Below, in pieces: positions 40,067 through 48,412 of a stretch of 64,000 bases of DNA. The stretch is from Pseudomonadota bacterium (GTDB taxonomy: Bacteria > Pseudomonadota > Alphaproteobacteria > Rhizobiales > Xanthobacteraceae). Every line of letters starts with the position of its first letter. Position 1 is the stretch's first letter. The stretch spans positions 21,361-85,360 of the forward strand of contig JAEWIX010000001.1 in NCBI GenBank assembly GCA_023386885.1. Reading direction: 5' to 3'. The position numbers were made by a program, and so were the translations under genes. Under the pieces are notes generated by a model that ran no database searches, was not told the DNA's origin, and saw only the letters and a list, made by a program, of their open reading frames with translations.

Positions 40067-43000
40067 CGCCGCCGATCCGGACAAGACGATGACGCCCGAC
40101 GCCGGATCGCTGTCGATCGTTCGCAGCACGCCGGACGATCCGGCCGGAGCAGGCTTCGAGATCTACATCGTCATTGATGCCCACGGGCAGGTGTTCGCCT
40201 ACAACGGCCATGTCGATCTCGGCACTGGCATCCGTACCGCGCTGACGCAGATCGTCGCGGAAGAACTCGACGTGGCGCTGGACCGCGTCACCATGGTGCT
40301 GGGCGATACCACGAAGACGCCCAACCAGGGCCCGACCATCGCCAGCGAAACCATCCAGATCACCGCCGTGCCGCTGCGCAACGCGGCAGCGCAGGCGCGG
40401 CACTATCTGCTGGCACGCGCCGCCGAACAGTTGGATCAGCCGGTCGAGTCTTTATCGATCGAAGATGGATTGATCCGCGCGCAGAACAATCACAGCGTCA
40501 GCTACGCCGAGCTGGTGGCGGGCAACACGGTGCGCCTCGAACTCAACGACGACGTGGCGCTGAAGGATGTCAATTCCTACAAGCTGGTCGGCCGCGCGAT
40601 CCCGCGCCTTGAAATTCCGGCGATGACCACCGGCGAGATGATTTATGTGCATGACGTGCGCGTGCCCGGCATGTTGCACGGTCGCGTGGTGCGCCCGCCC
40701 TATGCCGGCGTCGATGCTGGCGATTTCGTCGGCACCAGCCTGATCGCGGTGGACGAAAGTTCGGTCGCGGATATTCCCGGCCTCATCGCCGTGGTGCGCA
40801 TCGGCGATTTCGTCGGCGTCGTCGCCGACCGCGAGGAGAACGCGATCCGCGCCGCCGCGCAGATCAGGCTGACATGGAAGCCGACGCCGACATTGCCGGA
40901 CCTGAAAGATATCGCCACCGCATTGCGCGCCAACCCGAGCACGCCGCGCGTGCTGCACGACACCGGCGATGTCGACGAAGCGTTGGCCAACGCCGCGACG
41001 CCGATGCCGCGCACGTACGTGTGGCCGTATCATATCCACGGCTCCATCGGCCCGTCGTGTTCGGTGGCGGATTACAGCGACGACGGCTTGCGGGTGTGGA
41101 CCGGATCGCAAAACCCGCACAACCTGCGCGCCGATCTCGCCAAGCTGCTGGCGCTGCCGGAAGCGAACATCGACGTAATCCGGCTGGAAGCCGCCGGCTG
41201 CTATGGCCGCAATGGTGCCGACGACGTCAGCGCCGACGCCGCGCTGCTGTCGCGCGCGGTCGGCCATCCGGTGCGGGTGCAGCTCACCCGCGAGCAGGAA
41301 CATGCGTGGGATCCGAAAGGCACCGGGCAGTTGATGGAGGTCAACGGCGGGCTCGACGCCAACGGCGCGCCGGCGGCTTACGACTTCGCCACGCGCTATC
41401 CCTCCAACGCCGCGCCGACGCTCGCACTCCTGCTGACCGGCGCAGTACCGCCGGTGGCTGAAACGTTGCAGATGGGCGACCGCACCGCGATTCCGCCTTA
41501 CGATTATCAATCGATGCGCGTGATCGCGCACGACATGGCGCCGATCGTGCGCGCCTCGTGGTTTCGCGGCGTCTCGGCGTTGCCAAATACCTTCGCGCAC
41601 GAATCCTACATCGACGAACTCGCCACCGAAGCGGGCGTCGATCCGGTCGAATATCGCCTGCGCTATTTGAAGGACGAGCGCGCGGCAAAACTGGTGCGCG
41701 ACGTCGCCGAGCGCGCGAAGTGGGAGCCGCGCCCGGCATGGACGCCGAAGAATGCCGATGGCGACGTGGTGCGCGGACGCGGCTTCGCTTACGCGGTCTA
41801 CGTGCACGGCCCGTTTCCCGGCAAGGCGGCGGCGTGGTCGGCGTGGGTCGCGGATGTCGCGGTGAACAAGGCAACCGGCGACGTCGCGGTGACGCATGTG
41901 ACGGTGGGACAGGACTCCGGCCTCGTCATCAATCCCGACGGCGTGCGGCACCAGATCCACGGCAACGTCATCCAGTCCACCAGCCGCGCGCTGATGGAGG
42001 AAGTGACGTTCGAACCGTCCGCCGTCGCCAGTCGCGAATGGGGCGGCTATCCGATCATCACCTTCCCCGACGTGCCGAAGATCGATGTGGTGATCGTCGA
42101 GCGGCCGGACCAGCCACCGCTTGGCGTCGGCGAATCCGCGTCGGTGCCGAGCGCCGCCGCCATCGCCAACGCCATCTTCGACGCGACCGGCGTGCGCTTC
42201 AGGGAATTGCCGTTCACGCCGGACCGGATTCGTGCCGGGCTGCTGGCGGCGGAGGAGAAGACGAAGCCTGCGTCACCTTTGAAGAAGCGCGGGCTGTGGG
42301 CCGGACTCGCCGCGCTGTGTACGGCAGTGGTCGGCCTGATCGTCGCCGCCTCGCCGTGGCGGCCGGCAATCGCGCCGATATCGCCGCCGGATATTTCCAC
42401 TTACTCGGCCGCGACGATTGCGCGCGGCGCACAACTGGCGGCGCTGGGCGACTGCGCGGTGTGTCACACGGCGGACGGCGGGATCGTCAATGCAGGTGGA
42501 AGGCCGCTGGAGACCCCGTTCGGTACCGTCATCGCCACCAACATCACGCCGGATGTCGAAACCGGCATCGGCGCGTGGTCGTATCCCGCATTCGAACGCG
42601 CGATGCGGCAGGGCATTCATCGCGACGGCCGGCACCTTTATCCGGCGTTTCCCTACAATCACTTCGCGAAAGCCAGCGAAGCCGATTTGCAGGCGCTCTA
42701 CGCGTATCTGATGGCTCAGCCGCCAGTGCGGCAGACCAATCCGGAAACAAAACTTCCCTTCCCGTTGAATCTGCGGCCGCTGCTGGCGGGATGGAATCTG
42801 CTGTTTCATTCGCCCGCCGCCTTCGCGGCCGACCCGACCAAATCGGAGGCCTGGAATCGCGGCGCGTATCTGGTCGAAGGCCTCGGCCATTGCGGTGCAT
42901 GCCACACCCCACGCAACGCGCTCGGCGCGGAGAAGGCGTCGTTTAAACTCGCCGGCGGCATCGCCGAAGGCTGGACCGCGCCGCCGCTGACGTCGCTGTC

Positions 43001-43580
43001 GCTCGCGCCGATCCCGTGGAGCGAGCAGGAACTGTTCACGTATCTGCGCAGCGGCATCTCGCAGTTTCACGGCGTCGCCGCCGGGCCGATGGCACCGGTG
43101 GTGAAAGAACTCGGCGCGTTGCCGGACAACGACATCCGCGCGATGGCGACCTATCTCGCTTCGTTCACTCCGAACGCGCCGGCACCAGAAGCGCAACAGG
43201 CGATGGCGGCGCGGCTCGAGACTATCACCAGCGCGAAACCGCTTGAGGCATCGCAACAAGGCGCGCGCATCTATGATGGTGCCTGCGCGGTGTGCCACGA
43301 GCCCGGCGGACCGCAATGGTTCGGCAGCCGCCCGTCGCTGGCGTTGAATAGTAATTTGCATGGTACGTCGCCGGATAATCTGGCACGCGTCATCGTCGAG
43401 GGCATCACCAAGCCGGTGAACGGCGAACTCGGCGCGATGCCCGGCTTCGCCGACAGCCTCAACGACCAACAACTCACCGAACTGATCCGCTACCTCCGCA
43501 CCCGCTTCGCACCCGACAAGCCGGCATGGGACGGCGTCGACACGGCGTTGAAGGCGGCGCGTGGCGGAATGACAAGGTGA
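40053..43580 (+). CDS. nicB: Nicotinate dehydrogenase, molybdopterin and cytochrome c subunit NicB
   Basis: 1175 residues. The N-terminal 730 residues are the molybdenum hydroxylase part (GHVDLGTGIRTALTQIVAEEL, then GSIGPSCSVADY and the closing GVGESASVPSAAAIANAI with the catalytic Glu). A membrane helix (about 750-770, GLWAGLAALCTAVVGLIVAAS) anchors it. Three heme motifs follow: CAVCH, CGACH and CAVCH at about 804, 948 and 1077. So electrons go to the respiratory chain, not to NAD. Size and order match Pseudomonas putida NicB. Start at 40053 or 40089; both leave the core intact. The helix puts the hemes on the periplasmic side, which is odd for a cytoplasmic molybdenum domain without a Tat signal. 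Confidence 0.92.
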   Translation: MRRTDAADPDKTMTPDAGSLSIVRSTPDDPAGAGFEIYIVIDAHGQVFAYNGHVDLGTGIRTALTQIVAEELDVALDRVTMVLGDTTKTPNQGPTIASETIQITAVPLRNAAAQARHYLLARAAEQLDQPVESLSIEDGLIRAQNNHSVSYAELVAGNTVRLELNDDVALKDVNSYKLVGRAIPRLEIPAMTTGEMIYVHDVRVPGMLHGRVVRPPYAGVDAGDFVGTSLIAVDESSVADIPGLIAVVRIGDFVGVVADREENAIRAAAQIRLTWKPTPTLPDLKDIATALRANPSTPRVLHDTGDVDEALANAATPMPRTYVWPYHIHGSIGPSCSVADYSDDGLRVWTGSQNPHNLRADLAKLLALPEANIDVIRLEAAGCYGRNGADDVSADAALLSRAVGHPVRVQLTREQEHAWDPKGTGQLMEVNGGLDANGAPAAYDFATRYPSNAAPTLALLLTGAVPPVAETLQMGDRTAIPPYDYQSMRVIAHDMAPIVRASWFRGVSALPNTFAHESYIDELATEAGVDPVEYRLRYLKDERAAKLVRDVAERAKWEPRPAWTPKNADGDVVRGRGFAYAVYVHGPFPGKAAAWSAWVADVAVNKATGDVAVTHVTVGQDSGLVINPDGVRHQIHGNVIQSTSRALMEEVTFEPSAVASREWGGYPIITFPDVPKIDVVIVERPDQPPLGVGESASVPSAAAIANAIFDATGVRFRELPFTPDRIRAGLLAAEEKTKPASPLKKRGLWAGLAALCTAVVGLIVAASPWRPAIAPISPPDISTYSAATIARGAQLAALGDCAVCHTADGGIVNAGGRPLETPFGTVIATNITPDVETGIGAWSYPAFERAMRQGIHRDGRHLYPAFPYNHFAKASEADLQALYAYLMAQPPVRQTNPETKLPFPLNLRPLLAGWNLLFHSPAAFAADPTKSEAWNRGAYLVEGLGHCGACHTPRNALGAEKASFKLAGGIAEGWTAPPLTSLSLAPIPWSEQELFTYLRSGISQFHGVAAGPMAPVVKELGALPDNDIRAMATYLASFTPNAPAPEAQQAMAARLETITSAKPLEASQQGARIYDGACAVCHEPGGPQWFGSRPSLALNSNLHGTSPDNLARVIVEGITKPVNGELGAMPGFADSLNDQQLTELIRYLRTRFAPDKPAWDGVDTALKAARGGMTR

Positions 43581-43588
43581 ACCGGTAT

Positions 43589-43677
43589 CGTCATCCTGAG
43601 GTGCGAGCGAAGCGAGCCTCGAAGGATCGCCGTGGCCCTTCGAGGGCCACTGAAGAAGCGGCCACCTCAGGGTGACG
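43589..43677. repeat. Dispersed palindromic repeat, CCTGAGG type
   Basis: GTCATCCTGAGGTG at the left and CACCTCAGGGTGAC at the right are inverted; the inside contains a further hairpin (GGCCCTTCGAGGGCC). This form is widespread between genes in Bradyrhizobiaceae as far as I know. It separates nicB from the next unit. Confidence 0.7.
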
Positions 43678-43805
43678 ACGTCGGACAGGTTTTCGACATA
43701 CATCACGCCAGGGGTTATGGGCCCCCGCCGGAGCCTGTCATCGGGTGGCGCTGCGCGCCGACCCGTTGGCGGGGACGACCCGAGGCACTTTGCAGGAGCT
43801 ACACC

Positions 43806-44291
43806 ATGTCATCAGAATCCGACGACCTCGCCACCGAACTCGACGTGCTGACCTGGCTCAACACGCCGGAGCCGATTACCCTGGCGAGCTTGCGCGGGCG
43901 CGTGGTGATCGTGGAAGCGTTTCAGATGCTGTGTCCCGGCTGCGCGCGTGAGGCGCTGCCGCAGCTCACCCGCATTCAGGAGACGTTTTCGACCGACGAC
44001 GTGATGGTGCTGGGCCTGCACACCGTGTTCGAGCATCATGCCGCGCAGGGTTCGCGCGACGCCATCGCCGCGTTCCTGCACGAATATCGCTACACCTTCC
44101 CGGTCGGCATCGACCGCCCCTCCGACGACGGCGGACTGCCGCGCACCATGGCGGCCTACGCCATGCAGGGCACGCCGACCATGCTGCTGATCGATCGCGG
44201 CGGACGGCTAAGGCGGCAGGCGTTCGGCCATGTGCCGGATCTGCGGCTCGGCGCGGAAATCATGGCGCTGGCCACCGAACGCGCGCCGTAG
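43806..44291 (+). CDS. Thioredoxin-like (redoxin) protein
   Basis: 161 residues, thioredoxin fold: strand GRVVIVEAFQMLCPGCAREALPQL with the CPGC pair at residues about 42-45, a helix, and the cis-Pro loop GTPTMLLIDRGG. No signal peptide or anchor, so a cytoplasmic thiol-reductase or peroxiredoxin-like role. AGGAG eight bases before the ATG. It precedes nnrS by about 100 bp, and an NnrR box separates them, so it is transcribed from its own promoter. Confidence 0.83.
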   Translation: MSSESDDLATELDVLTWLNTPEPITLASLRGRVVIVEAFQMLCPGCAREALPQLTRIQETFSTDDVMVLGLHTVFEHHAAQGSRDAIAAFLHEYRYTFPVGIDRPSDDGGLPRTMAAYAMQGTPTMLLIDRGGRLRRQAFGHVPDLRLGAEIMALATERAP

Positions 44292-44313
44292 CATTCGGAT
44301 CAAAGGCGCGCGA

Positions 44314-44331
44314 CTTTGCGCTCGCGCAAAG
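44314..44331. promoter_or_regulatory. NnrR-type box in front of nnrS
   Basis: CTTTGCGCTCGCGCAAAG: perfect TTGCG-N4-CGCAA (core 44316-44329) extended to seven-base arms. This is the known NnrR consensus of nitric-oxide regulons in Rhodobacter-type bacteria. Confidence 0.75.
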
Positions 44332-44390
44332 GAGACGCCACAGCGCGCGCTATGGTGCCGCATCTCAAGCAACCCGATGTATTGCACTCG

Positions 44391-45569
44391 ATGTCCACGC
44401 CGCCAGTTCTCAGTCACGCCTTTCGTATCTGTTTTCTGCTCGCCGCGATCTGGGCGGCGCTGGCGGTGCCGCTTTGGCTGATGACTTATGCGGGACTGTT
44501 CAGCCTTGCGGAGAGTTACGGCGGCGTCGCCTGGCACGCGCATGAACTGATCTTCGGCTATGCCGCGCTGGTGATCTGCGGCTTCCTGTTCACCGCGATC
44601 CCGAACTGGACCGGGCGACTGCCGGTCGCTGGCGCGCCGCTGGTGTCGCTGATTTTGATCTGGGTGCTCGGGCGCATCGCGATGCTGTGCGCGGCGAAAA
44701 TCGGCACCACCGTCGCCGCGCTGGTCGACCTCACATTTCTTGCCGCGGTGCTGGCGGTGGCCGGGCGCGAGATCGTCGCCGGCAAGAACTGGCGCAATCT
44801 GCGGGTGCTGGTGATCGTATTCTGGCTGTTCGTCGCCAACGCCGCGTTCCATGCCGCCGTGCTGAGCGGCACGATGCTCGACATCAGCCTGCGCGGCGCG
44901 GTCGGCGCGCTGGTGGCGCTGATCACGCTGATCGGCGGGCGGCTGACGCCGAGCTTCACCCGCAACTGGCTGGTGAAGCGCGATCCCGAAAGGCTGCCCG
45001 CGCCGTTCGGCCCGCTCGACGCCATCGCTATCGGCACCGGCGTGGTCGCACTGCTGGCGTGGGTGATCGCGCCGGACGGCCGCGTCACCGCCGCGCTGGC
45101 GGCGCTAGCGGCACTCTTGCTGATCGCACGGCTGGTGCGCTGGCGTGGCATCCTCACCTTCGCCGAGCCGCTGCTGGCAATCCTGCATTTCGGCTACGCC
45201 TTCGTGCCGCTCGGCTTCGCGCTCGCCGCCGGTCATGCGCTGTGGCCGGAGACGATTCCCGCCGCCACCGTGATCCATGCCTGGACTGCCGGCGCGGTCG
45301 GGGTGATGACGCTCGCGGTGATGACGCGCGCCAGCCTCGGCCACACCGGCCACGCGCTGACGGCCGGCCCGGCGACAACGTCGATCTATCTCGCGATCCT
45401 CACCGCCGCGCTCCTGCGTGTCGTCGCGCCGTTCGCGGCCGAATGGCAGCACCCGCTGCTGAACCTGTCCGGCGCGGCGTGGACATTGGCGTTCCTGCTG
45501 TTCGTCGCAAGCTATGGCCCGATCCTCTGCACCTCGCGCAAGAAGAAACGCGCCGAGGCGGCCGCCTAG
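44391..45569 (+). CDS. nnrS: NnrS family heme-copper membrane protein
   Basis: 392 residues with about 12 membrane helices. Conserved His residues are visible in AWHAHELIFGYAALVICGFL (residues about 47-66), in the loop around VMTRASLGHTGH, and in VIHAWTAGAVG. NnrS helps cells withstand nitrosative stress and prevents formation of dinitrosyl-iron complexes. ATG 44391 is chosen over 44352 because the NnrR box centre (44322) would place the transcription start near 44364, downstream of the first ATG. Its box predicts induction by NO. Confidence 0.9.
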   Translation: MSTPPVLSHAFRICFLLAAIWAALAVPLWLMTYAGLFSLAESYGGVAWHAHELIFGYAALVICGFLFTAIPNWTGRLPVAGAPLVSLILIWVLGRIAMLCAAKIGTTVAALVDLTFLAAVLAVAGREIVAGKNWRNLRVLVIVFWLFVANAAFHAAVLSGTMLDISLRGAVGALVALITLIGGRLTPSFTRNWLVKRDPERLPAPFGPLDAIAIGTGVVALLAWVIAPDGRVTAALAALAALLLIARLVRWRGILTFAEPLLAILHFGYAFVPLGFALAAGHALWPETIPAATVIHAWTAGAVGVMTLAVMTRASLGHTGHALTAGPATTSIYLAILTAALLRVVAPFAAEWQHPLLNLSGAAWTLAFLLFVASYGPILCTSRKKKRAEAAA

Positions 45570-45570
45570 A

Positions 45571-45670
45571 GCCATTTCCATTCCGATAGAATCGGAATGG
45601 GGCTCTAGATTCTTGTTTTGACGCGTTTTCTTAACGCGAACCGGTATCCACTTCGCTCGAAAACGCTCTA
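45571..45670. repeat. Hairpin and dispersed repeat between nnrS and nnrR
   Basis: A perfect 10-bp stem (CCATTCCGAT, 45578-45587 / 45591-45600) is followed by a block containing GAACCGGTATCCACTTCG. Related blocks (read on the other strand as AGCGTTTTCGAGCGAAGTGG) are common in Bradyrhizobium and Rhodopseudomonas genomes. It can also serve as the terminator for the two convergent genes. Confidence 0.65.
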
Positions 45671-46363
45671 AACTTCCTCCGCAACTTCGGCCAGCGCCTC
45701 GGGCTTGGCGACGATGACGCGGCGGCGGCCGCTGTCGACGAGGCCGCGTGCCTCCCAGCCGCTCAGGGTGCGGCTGACGGTGTGCAGCGTGGTACCGGTC
45801 ATTTCCGCGAGGTCCTGCCGCGACAGCGGAAACGCGATTTCGACGCCGCGCGCGGTGCGCCGCCCGGCCTGCTGCGACAGCCGCAACAACGTATGCGCGA
45901 TGCGGCGCTCGACCTTTTCGGTGGCGAGTTCGCGCAGCCTGATCTGAAGATCGCGGTAGCGTTCGCCCATGAGGGTCACGGCGTTCATCGCGATCAGCGC
46001 GTGCCGGCCCATGACCTCCCGCAGCAGCGTCGCCGGCATGCCGATGAGATGGCTGTCGTCCACCGCCGTCACCGCGCCGGGATGGGCCTGATCGCCGGTC
46101 AGCGCCGCATAGCCGACCACGTCGCCGGGTCCGAGATAGCGGATGATGATCTGCTGGCCGTCCAGCGTGGTCTGGGTGACGCGCAGCCGTCCGACGACGA
46201 CAACATAGAATGTCGTGACGGCGTCTTCCTGCTGGAACACGGTCTCGCCGGCCGGAAACTTGCGGCGGAACGAGACGGCGTGGATCTCCCGCAGCACCTC
46301 GACCGGGACGCCACGGAACAGTTCGCTACGCGCCAGAATGTCGATATCGGGAGAGTCCGCCAT
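45668..46363 (-). CDS. nnrR: Crp/Fnr-family regulator, NnrR/Dnr type
   Basis: 231 residues. The N-terminal cyclic-nucleotide-like domain lacks the cysteines of oxygen-sensing Fnr, so it is closer to Dnr/NnrR, which sense NO probably through heme. The helix-turn-helix LSRQDLAEMTGTTLHTVSRTLSGWE (residues about 175-200) fits DNA of the TTGCG type. The frame is open upstream to 46726 but ATG 46363 gives the usual length. It lies between nnrS and aox, with three matching boxes in the neighbourhood. Another Crp/Fnr subgroup is possible. Confidence 0.85.
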   Translation of the reverse strand: MADSPDIDILARSELFRGVPVEVLREIHAVSFRRKFPAGETVFQQEDAVTTFYVVVVGRLRVTQTTLDGQQIIIRYLGPGDVVGYAALTGDQAHPGAVTAVDDSHLIGMPATLLREVMGRHALIAMNAVTLMGERYRDLQIRLRELATEKVERRIAHTLLRLSQQAGRRTARGVEIAFPLSRQDLAEMTGTTLHTVSRTLSGWEARGLVDSGRRRVIVAKPEALAEVAEEV

Positions 46364-46461
46364 GCCCGCTACTTTATCGAATCCACTGGCCGCGCCCGCA
46401 ACTTCGCCGCATAGTGCGACCGTCGAATCGCGGAGCTGCCGGGCGGCATATTGCTGGTTAA

Positions 46462-46475
46462 TTGCGTTGGCGCAA
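46462..46475. promoter_or_regulatory. NnrR-type box between nnrR and aox
   Basis: TTGCGTTGGCGCAA, a perfect TTGCG-N4-CGCAA, 60 bp before the aox ATG; from its centre a transcription start near 46510 is expected. It may also affect nnrR on the other side. Confidence 0.72.
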
Positions 46476-46534
46476 AGTCGGTGACGGCGGCGTGCGGCAC
46501 AGGCAGGGTGGGGTTTGATTTTCACGGAGTTGCG

Positions 46535-47191
46535 ATGCTCAACGTCAACAAGACCGACCTTTTGCGCCATCACGAGCCGGAAACGCTGTCCGACCGTTTT
46601 GCCGCGTGGGCCGAACGGCTGTTGACGGCGATGGCCGGCGGCTTCAGCCGCCGTTACGGCGGCCGCGTGGTGGTGCTGGAAACCATCGCGGCGGTGCCGG
46701 CCATGGTGGCGGCGAGCCTGCTCCATTTACAATGCCTGCGGCAGTTGATCGATGACCGCGGCTGGGTCCGCGCCTTCATGGACGAGGCGGAGAACCAGCG
46801 CGCTCACCTGATGGCCTTCGTCGCCATCAAGCGGCCGAGCTGGGGCGAGCGCTGGCTGATCGCCATCGGCCAGGGCACATTCTATAATGCCTACTTCCTG
46901 CTCTCGCTGATCTCGGGGCGTTGCGCCCATCGCCTCGCCGGCTATCTCGCCGAGCGTTCGGTGAAAGGCTATTCGGACTATCTCGCCTCGCTGGAATCCG
47001 GCGCGATCCCCAACGGCCCGGCGCCTGACACCGCGGTCGCCTACTGGAATCTCGCGCCCGGCGCGCAGCTCAGCGACATGATCATGGCGATGCGCGAAGA
47101 CGAGGCGATCCACCGCGACATCCATCACGCCTTCGCCGACGCACTGGCCGAAGGCCGCGTGCTGCCGGAACGACCGGGGCCGTTGCTGTAG
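46535..47191 (+). CDS. aox: Alternative oxidase (cyanide- and NO-resistant quinol oxidase)
   Basis: 218 residues. All di-iron motifs are there: LETIAAVPAMV with Glu (residues about 49-59), DEAENQRAHLMAF (about 84-96), the Glu of LASLESG, and REDEAIHRDIHH near the C-terminus with Glu, His and His. AOX oxidises ubiquinol and reduces oxygen without pumping protons; it is insensitive to NO, which blocks heme-copper oxidases. Its promoter box and its place beside nnrS/nnrR suggest it keeps respiration going during NO stress. GGAG five bases before ATG 46535. Confidence 0.92.
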   Translation: MLNVNKTDLLRHHEPETLSDRFAAWAERLLTAMAGGFSRRYGGRVVVLETIAAVPAMVAASLLHLQCLRQLIDDRGWVRAFMDEAENQRAHLMAFVAIKRPSWGERWLIAIGQGTFYNAYFLLSLISGRCAHRLAGYLAERSVKGYSDYLASLESGAIPNGPAPDTAVAYWNLAPGAQLSDMIMAMREDEAIHRDIHHAFADALAEGRVLPERPGPLL

Positions 47192-47220
47192 GTTTTCGTT
47201 TCACATACATCCTATCCATC

Positions 47221-47345
47221 GTCATGCCCGGCCATAGCCGTTCGAAGAACGGCGTCGCTTCCGCTCGCCTGCGTGCCGGGCATCCACGTCCTTACGAAGA
47301 GTCAGAAAGCAAGACGTGGATGGCCGGAATAAATCCGGCCATGAC
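47221..47345. repeat. Dispersed palindromic repeat, GTCATGCCCGGCC type, copy 1
   Basis: Begins GTCATGCCCGGCC and ends GGCCATGAC, with CGTTCGAAGAACGGCGTCGC and CCACGTC-like blocks inside. Copies in the same or reversed arrangement occur at 55954, 58945 and 62082. Confidence 0.75.
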
Positions 47346-47384
47346 GGCTGAAATGTATGAACCTTCGCAAACTCTCACTCCAAC

Positions 47385-47398
47385 TTGCGCCAGCGCAA
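47385..47398. promoter_or_regulatory. NnrR-type box in front of the pseudoazurin gene
   Basis: TTGCGCCAGCGCAA, a perfect TTGCG-N4-CGCAA, centred 90 bp before the ATG. It lies just behind the repeat element. Confidence 0.72.
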
Positions 47399-47481
47399 CG
47401 AGCGCGTTGCGCTGCGGCGTACGGTCCGTCTGCAAGATGAAGGCTGTCCCTTGAAGGCAGTCGTGCAGACGGAGTTCGATC

Positions 47482-47976
47482 ATGACACGCTTGACCACCC
47501 GCTTAGGCACCCTCGCGCTGTGCGCCAGCGCATTGTTGATGGCCCTTCCCGCGCAAGCCGCGGAGTTCGAGGTCAAGATGCTGAACAAGGGCCCCGACAA
47601 TCAGGTGATGACGTTCGATCCACCGTTCCTGAAGGTGCAGGCCGGCGACACCGTGAAATTCGTGCCGACCGACAAGGGCCACGACGCCGAAACGATTCCA
47701 GGCATGTTGCCGGACGGCGCGACGCCGTTCAAAGGCAAGCTGTCGCAAGAAATCAGCGTCACCTTCGACAAGCCGGGCCTTTATGGCTATCGCTGCGTGC
47801 CGCATTTCGGCATGGGTATGGTCGGCCTGATCGAGGTCGGCGGCAGCACCGCGAATCTCGACGCCGCCAAGCAGGCCAAAATGCCGCCGCTCGCCACCAA
47901 GCGGATGACGGCGCTGCTGGACCAGGCGGTCAAGAGCACCACCGCGGATGCGGGAGCCGGACATGCCAGCCGTTAG
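47482..47976 (+). CDS. Pseudoazurin (blue copper protein)
   Basis: 164 residues: signal peptide 1-26 (cleavage after AQAA), then the cupredoxin domain with copper ligands His in KGHDAE, Cys and His in YRCVPHF and Met in GMGMVG, the standard type 1 site. It is periplasmic and carries electrons to NirK nitrite reductase or other terminal enzymes. The C-terminal 35 residues are charged as in other pseudoazurins. No nirK is in the window. The NnrR box predicts NO induction. It overlaps the next gene by 14 bases. Confidence 0.92.
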   Translation: MTRLTTRLGTLALCASALLMALPAQAAEFEVKMLNKGPDNQVMTFDPPFLKVQAGDTVKFVPTDKGHDAETIPGMLPDGATPFKGKLSQEISVTFDKPGLYGYRCVPHFGMGMVGLIEVGGSTANLDAAKQAKMPPLATKRMTALLDQAVKSTTADAGAGHASR

Positions 47977-48412
47977 CCCAAGTGTCGCGAGCCGAAGCAT
48001 CGCGCCGGCGATCAGCGCCGACGCTTTCGACATGCCGGCCGTCGACGACCTCGCCTTCAGCCTGGTCGCCGCGCTGCACCGGCATCCGCATCTCAGCAAT
48101 GTGCTGACGCATATTTCGCGGTCGAGCTGGCCGCGGATCGAGCACACCTTGCGCGTCATCCTCGATCCCGCGACGCAACGCCGCGACCTGACGCCGCTGG
48201 CGCGCAACATGCTCGACCTGATGACCGCCGAACGCGGCGACACCGGGCGCATTTTCAAGCCGTATTTCGGCGCGTTGCTCACGGCGCTGGCCGGGCCGAA
48301 CAAGACGGACGTGATTTTGTCCCGAATTCACCGCCTTGCCGGGCCGGATGCCGCTGTTGTCATCGCGATGCCGAAAGCAGCCGCAACGGCAGGAGCCATC
48401 GTGAATGCCTGA
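47963..48412 (+). CDS. Hypothetical protein (149 aa) in the pseudoazurin operon
   Basis: ATG 47963 has GGGAG upstream and overlaps the pseudoazurin gene. The protein is helical with His-rich LHRHPHLSNVLTHISRSSW (residues about 27-46), which might bind metal or heme. It has no signal peptide. It is followed with an eight-base overlap by a DUF2249 gene, so all three are co-translated. Family not recognised. Confidence 0.65.
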   Translation: MPAVSPSVASRSIAPAISADAFDMPAVDDLAFSLVAALHRHPHLSNVLTHISRSSWPRIEHTLRVILDPATQRRDLTPLARNMLDLMTAERGDTGRIFKPYFGALLTALAGPNKTDVILSRIHRLAGPDAAVVIAMPKAAATAGAIVNA

